A stretch of 11,717 nt of DNA from Candidatus Hebobacteria bacterium (lineage in GTDB: Bacteria > Armatimonadota > Hebobacteria > Hebobacterales > Hebobacteraceae). The translations under genes and the position numbers were made by a program. Under the pieces are notes generated by a model. The model did no database searches, was not told the origin of the DNA, and worked only from the letters and a program-made list of their open reading frames with translations. Position 1 is the stretch's first letter, and each line of letters opens with the position of its first letter. Positions 7,305 through 11,717 of this stretch are shown here, one piece after another. The stretch covers positions 1 to 11,717 of the forward strand of contig JALGTT010000063.1 of the NCBI GenBank assembly GCA_029821235.1, given 5' to 3'.

Positions 7305-7871
7305 GTGCTCATCCGCAAGACCGCCCGCGAGATCTGGCTGAATCGCATCCGCGTCTGGCTGCCGCCGGTGCTGGTGGCGGTGGCCCTCGCCCTGCGCCGG
7401 CCGGCCGGAGGCTGGCACTGGTGGGGGGCGGCACTGGTGCTCGTCGGGGAGGGGATACGCACCTGGGCGGCGGGACACCTCATCAAGGACGAGGCGTTGA
7501 CCGTCGGGGGGCCGTACGCGCACCTGCGCAACCCCCTCTACCTGGGAAGCCTCCTCTCCACCCTCGGATTCCTCACCATCCTGGGCGACCCCGCCCTCGC
7601 CGCCATCCTGCTCGCCATCGCCCTGGTGGTCTACGTCCCCACCATCAGACAGGAGGAGGACTACCTGCGAAGGATGCACGGGGAGGCCTTCACCCGCTAC
7701 GCCTCCCAAGTCCCCACCTTCCTCCCCCGCCTCCGCCCGGCCAAGGTGGACGGCGACGGCGTCCGCCAGAGCCGGTTCGAATGGGCCTGGGTCTGGCGCA
7801 ACAAAGAGCACCGGACGTGGGCAGGCCTGCTGGTGTTGTTCGGGCTGCTGGTGTTGCGGGGGCGGTGGTAG
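7305..7871 (+). CDS. Integral-membrane methyltransferase, isoprenylcysteine carboxyl methyltransferase type
   Basis: This encodes 188 residues with hydrophobic segments at about 15-30, 36-56, 78-95 and 97-111, plus a last one near 170-185. The ICMT/PEMT-like signature is present: GPYAHLRNPLYLG (about 69-81) and, after the long hydrophobic pair, RQEEDYLRRMHGEAFTRY. In this family the conserved RNPxY and the EE...Y region bind S-adenosylmethionine and face the cytoplasm. Bacterial members methylate lipids, quinone-like or small hydrophobic substrates; the substrate here is unknown. Bacteria usually lack prenylated CaaX proteins, so the name describes fold only. The start is GTG 7305, with a weak GGAG 11 bases upstream; an overlapping ATG at 7303 is out of frame. 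It is divergent from fixA, so shared regulation is possible but unproven. Confidence 0.85.
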   Translation: MLIRKTAREIWLNRIRVWLPPVLVAVALALRRPAGGWHWWGAALVLVGEGIRTWAAGHLIKDEALTVGGPYAHLRNPLYLGSLLSTLGFLTILGDPALAAILLAIALVVYVPTIRQEEDYLRRMHGEAFTRYASQVPTFLPRLRPAKVDGDGVRQSRFEWAWVWRNKEHRTWAGLLVLFGLLVLRGRW

Positions 7872-8053
7872 GTGCCCCCAACCGGCGGTGGCGGCCCTAC
7901 GATCAGCACTGGCTGATTCAGCAGTTGGGCCACCTCAATCCAGTCCAAAGAGATCGTTGGCAGTACACGGAGGTGGGCGCGGCAGAGTCTCCGGAGGGGA
8001 TTGGTCGCACAGGCTGCGCCGGAGAGGGATTTTCAACTCGACGCCCTTCGTGG

Positions 8054-8082
8054 TTGATTCTCGCCCTGTGCTGCGGTACAAT
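8054..8082 (+). promoter_or_regulatory. Sigma70-type promoter giving a probable leaderless mRNA
   Basis: TTGATT (8054-8059) and TACAAT (8077-8082) are separated by 17 bases, a near-consensus -35/-10 pair. The last base of the -10 is 7 bases before ATG 8090, so the expected transcription start is the A of the ATG itself or within a base or two of it. No Shine-Dalgarno sequence precedes this ATG, which fits leaderless translation. Confidence 0.6.
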
Positions 8083-8089
8083 TCAATTG

Positions 8090-9112
8090 ATGGTTAGACT
8101 ACCTGTCGGCTTTTCCCAAACGACTCTGCGCGCGATGCAGTGGGGGCTGTTCGTCGGGCTCGTGCTCTTTGGCCCAGGGATGGCCGCGGCCAGCAAGGAG
8201 GCCGAGTTCGAGGCGAAGGCGGCGAAGCTCGAGGCCGTCGAAGTGGTGAGCAAGGCGCAGCTCGAGCAGGCGCTGCACGCGCTCCCCGGCCAGCCGCTGC
8301 AGATTCCGGGCACCATCCAGGGCATGATGGGGGCCGCGAATTCCCGCCAGGTGATGCTGAAGTTGGTGGACGGCGAGGTCATCATCGAGAGCCGGATGAA
8401 CTGGGCGGAATTGCAGCAGAGCGCGCGGGTGCGTTGTCTGGTGGTCCCCATGGGGCGGACGGTTCATGCGCGGCTGGAACTGGTGGACATCACCTGGGAC
8501 AATACTCCACCGGAGGTGCTGCGGGAAGCCGCGCGCGCCTCTCTGAAGTTCCCCGTGAAGAGCAAGGAGGAGATCGCGCGGGCGGCGGTTGCGCTCCAGC
8601 GGAACCAACAGGCTGTGCAGCCCACTCCCACCCGCGGCGGGGACCGCGAGCTGGTGATCAAGAGGGCCATCGCCCATTTCAACCCGCGCCTCAGCAAGGC
8701 CGAGGTGGACACCATCGCGAACAGCATTCTCTCCTACTCGGCCCGCTACGGGGTGGACCCCTACATGGTGGTGGCGGTGGTGGCCGCGGAGTCCCGCTTC
8801 AACCCCAACGCGCGCTCCTACAAGGGCGCGGCCGGCCTGGGGCAGTTGATGCCGGCGACGGCGGAGGCGCACGGGGTCGATCCCTACGATCCGGTGGCCA
8901 ACCTGGAGGTGGCGATCCGGATCATCAGCCGCAACCTGAAGAAGTACCACAACGACTGGAATCTGGCGCTCGCCGCCTACAACGCCGGCACGGGCGCCGT
9001 GTCACGCTACGGCGGCGTCCCCCCCTACCGGGAGACCCGCACCTACCTCTGGCGCATCTACGAGTACTGGTGCTGGCTGAACGGCACTGCACCCGAACCG
9101 CGGCCCAAGTAG
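8090..9112 (+). CDS. Secreted lytic transglycosylase (SLT domain)
   Basis: This encodes 340 residues. A basic start and a hydrophobic stretch (about 16-31, MQWGLFVGLVLFGPGM) followed by AAAS form a signal peptide, probably cut near residue 34-35. Residues about 36-180 are an N-terminal domain I do not recognise, containing LPGQPLQIPGTIQGM and a beta-rich middle. The C-terminus is a family-1-type lytic transglycosylase domain: catalytic Glu234 in AAESRFNP, GLGQLMP (249-255) and AAYNAG (295-300), then TYLWRIYEYW. These enzymes cleave peptidoglycan glycan strands to 1,6-anhydroMurNAc ends, in the periplasm or outside the membrane. The upstream open frame extends far to the left but is antisense to fixA and out of frame in the methyltransferase, so ATG 8090 is the start. 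MQWG (8135) is a possible alternative start. It converges with rmlD, 19 bases apart. Confidence 0.92.
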   Translation: MVRLPVGFSQTTLRAMQWGLFVGLVLFGPGMAAASKEAEFEAKAAKLEAVEVVSKAQLEQALHALPGQPLQIPGTIQGMMGAANSRQVMLKLVDGEVIIESRMNWAELQQSARVRCLVVPMGRTVHARLELVDITWDNTPPEVLREAARASLKFPVKSKEEIARAAVALQRNQQAVQPTPTRGGDRELVIKRAIAHFNPRLSKAEVDTIANSILSYSARYGVDPYMVVAVVAAESRFNPNARSYKGAAGLGQLMPATAEAHGVDPYDPVANLEVAIRIISRNLKKYHNDWNLALAAYNAGTGAVSRYGGVPPYRETRTYLWRIYEYWCWLNGTAPEPRPK

Positions 9113-9131
9113 CCCCCCTTCTCCGCCTCCT

Positions 9132-10010
9132 TCAGCGGGACGCTCGCCACAGCCTCACGAACTCGCAGGCCCCCTTCTGCCAGGACGGCAATTGGTGACC
9201 GTACACGCGCGCCAGTTTGGAGGTGTCCAGCAGGCTGTTCTTGGGTCTCGGGGCGGGAGTGGGGTACTCGGAACTGGGGATGGGCGTAACCTCGGGATCG
9301 AGACCGGCGGCGCGGAACACCTCGCAGGCGAACTCGTACCACGAGCAGCAGCCCGCGTTCACCGCGTGATAGGTCCCGTAGCACGGCTTGGAGATGATGA
9401 CCGCCAGGGCCTTGGCGAGGTGCACGGTGTAGGTGGGCGCACCCACCTGGTCGCTGACCACCCGCAGTGACCGGGGCTTGCCGCCGGGGCATGGCTGGGC
9501 CAACGTGAGCATGGTGCGCGGAAAACTCTTGCCGTGCAGACCGTGGAGCCAGGAGGTGCGCACGATGTAGTGCTTCTCCAGGGTGACTCGGACCGCCAAC
9601 TCGCCCAGCAGTTTCGACAGCCCGTACGCGTTGACCGGATTGGTCGGGTCCTCCTCCGTGTACGCGCCCTCCTTGGTCCCATCGAACACGTAGTCCGTGC
9701 TGATCTGAACCAGCGCGGCCCCAACCGCAGCCGCCGCCTCCGCCACATTGCGCGCCCCCCGGTGATTCACCCGAAAGGCGGTATGATACTCGGTCTCGGC
9801 CTTGTCCACCGCAGTATAGGCGGCGCAGTTGACGATCACCGCGGGACGACACCCGGAGACGAAGTCCCGCGCCGCGGCCGGGTCGGTGATATCGAACTCG
9901 TCCAGGTCGGCCGCGACCACCCGCCATCCGGCCTCGGCCAGGACGGGGCAGAGATCGCTGCCCAGCATCCCGCGCGCCCCGGTGACCAGGACGACGCGAT
10001 CCTCACCCAT
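9132..10010 (-). CDS. rfbD: dTDP-4-dehydrorhamnose reductase
   Basis: This encodes 292 residues from ATG 10010. It is a short-chain dehydrogenase/reductase of the RmlD type: NAD(P)-binding TGARGMLG (10-17), STDYVFDG (104-111) and catalytic Y129-x-x-x-K133 (YGLSK). It also has RTSWLHG and the SDQVGAPTYT segment typical of RmlD. The enzyme reduces dTDP-6-deoxy-L-lyxo-4-hexulose to dTDP-L-rhamnose in the cytoplasm, the last step before polysaccharide assembly. Length is normal. An in-frame GTG at 10046 would add 12 residues and overlap the epimerase stop by 2 bases. I prefer ATG 10010 because the Rossmann fold begins directly after it, but neither has a strong ribosome-binding site. rmlA and rmlB are not in the window. 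Confidence 0.94.
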   Translation of the reverse strand: MGEDRVVLVTGARGMLGSDLCPVLAEAGWRVVAADLDEFDITDPAAARDFVSGCRPAVIVNCAAYTAVDKAETEYHTAFRVNHRGARNVAEAAAAVGAALVQISTDYVFDGTKEGAYTEEDPTNPVNAYGLSKLLGELAVRVTLEKHYIVRTSWLHGLHGKSFPRTMLTLAQPCPGGKPRSLRVVSDQVGAPTYTVHLAKALAVIISKPCYGTYHAVNAGCCSWYEFACEVFRAAGLDPEVTPIPSSEYPTPAPRPKNSLLDTSKLARVYGHQLPSWQKGACEFVRLWRASR

Positions 10011-10042
10011 CGAGGGGCATTCACCCGCCACGAACCGACTCC

Positions 10043-10498
10043 TCACCCATCGCGCCGCCCCCAGTCATGGGGGATGTCGTTGTCGTGGGGATCAACCCGG
10101 TACTCGTCGGGAGAGTCGTAGCGGTAGGGTTCGGTGGGACAGTTGACGATGATCGCCTCTTCCGTGCCGATGTTCTTGAACCCGTGGTAGACGAGAGGAG
10201 GCACGTGCACGAGGATGGGGTTGTGAATGCCCGCGTGAAAGACGTTCACCTCGCCTTTGGTGGGAGAGTCCTCCCGCGGGTCGTAGAGAGCGATCTCCAC
10301 CATCCCATGCACCACCGCGAAGTTGTCGCTCTGCACCTTGTGGTAGTGCCATGCCTTCACCACCCCCGGGTAGGCGGTGGTGACATACACCTGCCCGAAC
10401 TTGCTGAACATCGGGTCATCACATCGCAGGATCTCCATCAGCCTCCCGCGCTGGTCGGGGATCACCTTGAGTTGCTTTACGCTGACGCCTTCGATCAT
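10043..10498 (-). CDS. Short RmlC-like dTDP-4-dehydrorhamnose 3,5-epimerase family protein
   Basis: This encodes 151 residues with a cupin fold. Family features seen are DQRGRLMEI (15-23), KAWHYHK (48-54) with H51 where RmlC has its catalytic histidine, YDPREDSPTKGE (72-83), VPPLVYHGF (99-107) and PTEPYRYDSPDE (121-132). Classical RmlC proteins are about 180 residues, so this is the shorter variant common beside rfbD. It would epimerise C3/C5 of dTDP-4-keto-6-deoxyglucose, or act on a related nucleotide sugar. The RGLHYQ motif is altered to KAWHYHK, so a related epimerase or ketoisomerase activity is possible. The start is ATG 10498, fixed by AAAGGAG. The frame stays open to 11155, but that part is antisense to the kinase and has no protein character. 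Confidence 0.88.
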   Translation of the reverse strand: MIEGVSVKQLKVIPDQRGRLMEILRCDDPMFSKFGQVYVTTAYPGVVKAWHYHKVQSDNFAVVHGMVEIALYDPREDSPTKGEVNVFHAGIHNPILVHVPPLVYHGFKNIGTEEAIIVNCPTEPYRYDSPDEYRVDPHDNDIPHDWGRRDG

Positions 10499-10504
10499 CT
10501 CCGG

Positions 10505-10511
10505 CTCCTTT
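10505..10511 (-). promoter_or_regulatory. Shine-Dalgarno site fixing the epimerase start
   Basis: AAAGGAG on the minus strand lies 6 bases before ATG 10498. It sets this start against a much longer open frame. Confidence 0.85.
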
Positions 10512-10633
10512 GCCTCACGCCCGTCGCCCCGCGAGATTTCTTCGGCGCGGGCAGACAGTTGCCTTCTGCTCCAGGCCCGCTCTGCTCGCCGTGGAGCAAG
10601 GGGCGGCAGGATCGCGCGCCGATGGCTCGAATT

Positions 10634-10677
10634 GTGCCCAACAGCGGCGAGGGCCGATGCCCTCGTCGCTGTTGCAC
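10634..10677 (+). repeat. Long hairpin in the epimerase-kinase divergent region
   Basis: AACAGCGGCGAGGGC (10640-10654), loop CGAT, GCCCTCGTCGCTGTT (10659-10673) pairs over 15 bases with one G-T. GTGC (10634-10637) and GCAC (10674-10677) add 4 pairs across a 2-base bulge. As plus-strand RNA the mismatch becomes a G-U wobble. On the minus strand it would be an A-C mismatch, so a plus transcript (kinase leader) fits better. It has no adjoining T-run. A smaller inverted repeat, TGCTCCA (10567-10573) and TGGAGCA (10592-10598), lies just upstream. Its function is unknown: leader structure, protein-binding site or dispersed repeat. Confidence 0.55.
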
Positions 10678-10745
10678 GATCGAAGTGGATTTTGCCCCGC
10701 GGATATCTGCTCCAACGTGACGCGCAAGTGCCGCCGGTGCTGCCG

Positions 10746-11717
10746 GTGGACTTGTGGGGGGAGTTGGCAGGCGAAGCCGATGGGGGCGGGGGACCTTCGG
10801 GCGGAGATTCCGTCGAGGCCGTCTGTCTGGGCGAACTGCTGATTGACTTCGTGTCCGAGGAGAAAGACGCGCCCCTCGTCTCCCTCCCGCGGTTCGCCGC
10901 CGCGGCCGGCGGGGCGCCTGCCAATGTGGCGGTGGGATTGGCGCGGTTGGGGGTGAAGACCGGGTTCATCGGCAAGGTGGGGGACGACCCGTTCGGAGAA
11001 CACCTGCGCCGGACTCTGCAGGCGGAGGGGGTGGACGTGACACTTCTGCGCGTCGCCTCCGGCGTCCGCACCACCCTCGCCTTCGTCGCCTCCCGGCGAG
11101 ACGGTAAGAAGGACATCTCTTTCCACCGAAACCCGGGGGCGGACATGCTGCTCACCGCGGAGGAGGTGAGGACCGACTATCTCCGGGCGGCTCGTCTCTT
11201 CCACTTCGGCTCGGTCAGCCTCAGCCAGCCTCCGGCGCGGGAGGCCACCATGTACGCGGCCCGGCTGGCGAAGAAGGAGGGGCTGTTGGTCTCCTATGAT
11301 CCCAACTGGCGGCCCAGCCTGTGGTCGGACCCAGTGGAGGCGCGGGGGTGGATCTGGGATGCGATGTCCCTGGCGACGGTGGTGCACTGCGCGCGGGAGG
11401 ATGCGATGTCCCTGGCGACGGTGGTGCACTGCGCGCGGGAAGAATGGGAATTCATCACCGGCACGGAGAGTCTGGAAGAGGGGGCCGCCCGCATGATGGA
11501 GGCGGGGGCATCCCTGGTGGTGGTGACTCAGGGAGAGGAGGGGTGCTGGTGGGACAACGGCCGCTCGCGAGGGCAGTTGCCGGGGTTCCAGGTGGAGGCC
11601 GTGGATCCCCTGGGAGCGGGAGACGCGTTCGTGGCGGCGATGCTGTCTCGGCTGGTGTCGGTGACGACGGGCGAGGGGCCGGTCAACCTCGGGGAACTCG
11701 ACGACGAGCTGCTGCGG
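10746..11717 (+). CDS. PfkB-family sugar kinase, fructokinase-like, 3' end beyond the window
   Basis: The frame reads VEAVCLGELLIDFV from about 10812, the usual fructokinase opening. It continues with GGAPANVAVGLARLG (from about 10908), IGKVGDDPFGEHLRR, SFHRNPGADMLL, YDPNWRPSLW and the PfkB signature DPLGAGDAFVAAML with G-A-G-D (about 11613-11624). These enzymes phosphorylate fructose or related sugars with ATP in the cytoplasm; Asp in GAGD is the catalytic base. The start is uncertain. There is no in-frame ATG upstream of the conserved core, and the candidates are GTG 10746, GTG 10737, GTG 10728, TTG 10752 and TTG 10764. None has a well-placed ribosome-binding site, since GGGGGGAG directly abuts TTG 10764. 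The family normally begins only 2-5 residues before the V-x-x-L-G-E motif, so about 20 residues here are extra. An in-frame 14-residue duplication (DAMSLATVVHCARE twice) interrupts the core. The gene runs off the right edge. Confidence 0.88.
   Translation, partial: MDLWGELAGEADGGGGPSGGDSVEAVCLGELLIDFVSEEKDAPLVSLPRFAAAAGGAPANVAVGLARLGVKTGFIGKVGDDPFGEHLRRTLQAEGVDVTLLRVASGVRTTLAFVASRRDGKKDISFHRNPGADMLLTAEEVRTDYLRAARLFHFGSVSLSQPPAREATMYAARLAKKEGLLVSYDPNWRPSLWSDPVEARGWIWDAMSLATVVHCAREDAMSLATVVHCAREEWEFITGTESLEEGAARMMEAGASLVVVTQGEEGCWWDNGRSRGQLPGFQVEAVDPLGAGDAFVAAMLSRLVSVTTGEGPVNLGELDDELLR
11357..11440 (+). repeat. Exact 42-bp tandem duplication inside the kinase gene
   Basis: Bases 11357-11398 are repeated without a mismatch at 11399-11440. 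The unit is 14 codons, so the frame is kept and DAMSLATVVHCARE appears twice. Relatives have one copy here, leading straight into the E-x-x-F-x-T-G helix. Perfect identity means a recent event or an assembly error. Confidence 0.95.

Noticed and set aside
7902..7917. ATCAGC-ACTG-GCTGAT hairpin after the methyltransferase gene as a terminator
   Set aside because: The stem is only 6 bp and no T-run follows, so termination is not supported.
7988..8025. TCTCCGG/CCGGAGA inverted repeat
   Set aside because: Seven-base GC-rich arms 24 bases apart are common by chance in this composition.
6935..8089. Upstream part of the long open frame that ends in the transglycosylase
   Set aside because: It is antisense to fixA, then out of frame in the methyltransferase gene, with Pro/Gly/Arg-rich noise. 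The promoter and signal peptide place the start at 8090.
10499..11155. N-terminal extension of the epimerase open frame
   Set aside because: It is antisense to the PfkB kinase and low in complexity. A strong Shine-Dalgarno sits before ATG 10498.
3981..11717. CRISPR array, tRNA or IS element
   Set aside because: No regularly spaced repeats, cloverleaf-like sequences or transposase motifs were seen. The only tandem repeat is inside the kinase gene.

Overview
The window reads as chromosomal DNA of a GC-rich bacterium, about 65-73% GC in most 60-base lines I counted. A secreted lytic transglycosylase and dTDP-rhamnose-type sugar genes suggest a peptidoglycan-bearing, probably diderm cell. I cannot place the phylum. 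No rRNA, tRNA, integrase, transposase, CRISPR array or origin was seen.

Layout. (1) 1-299, minus: the N-terminus of a GT39-like membrane glycosyltransferase, cut by the window edge. (2) 478-3477, plus: a two-gene unit made of a 198-residue protein of unknown function and a 794-residue SNF2-type ATPase fused to a C-terminal Mrr-type nuclease domain. This part is lower in GC (about 53-55% in sampled lines) and uses AT-ending codons its neighbours avoid, so it looks acquired. It is the best candidate for an undescribed, probably anti-phage or anti-plasmid, system. (3) 7119-3489, minus: a tightly packed fixA-fixB-fixC-fixX operon for an electron-bifurcating ETF:quinone oxidoreductase. FixB carries an extra N-terminal 2x[4Fe-4S] ferredoxin domain. 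FixA lacks the segment that normally holds the DGDTxQVGP nucleotide-binding loop. (4) 7305-7871, plus: an integral-membrane methyltransferase of the isoprenylcysteine carboxyl methyltransferase type, divergent from fixA, with a perfect 10-bp hairpin between them. (5) 8090-9112, plus: a secreted lytic transglycosylase with a promoter placed so that its mRNA would be leaderless. (6) 10498-9132, minus: an rmlC-like epimerase and rmlD, for deoxysugar-nucleotide synthesis. (7) 10746 to the right edge, plus: a PfkB/fructokinase-like sugar kinase, preceded by a long hairpin and interrupted by an exact 42-bp in-frame tandem duplication.

How they work together. The fix genes would split electrons from NADH (or another two-electron donor) between quinone and low-potential ferredoxin or flavodoxin. 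The glycosyltransferase, rmlC/rmlD and the transglycosylase are envelope functions. The SNF2-Mrr pair is functionally separate from its neighbours. Two genes, fixA and the kinase, carry in-frame length changes in otherwise conserved segments, which could be biological or assembly-derived.
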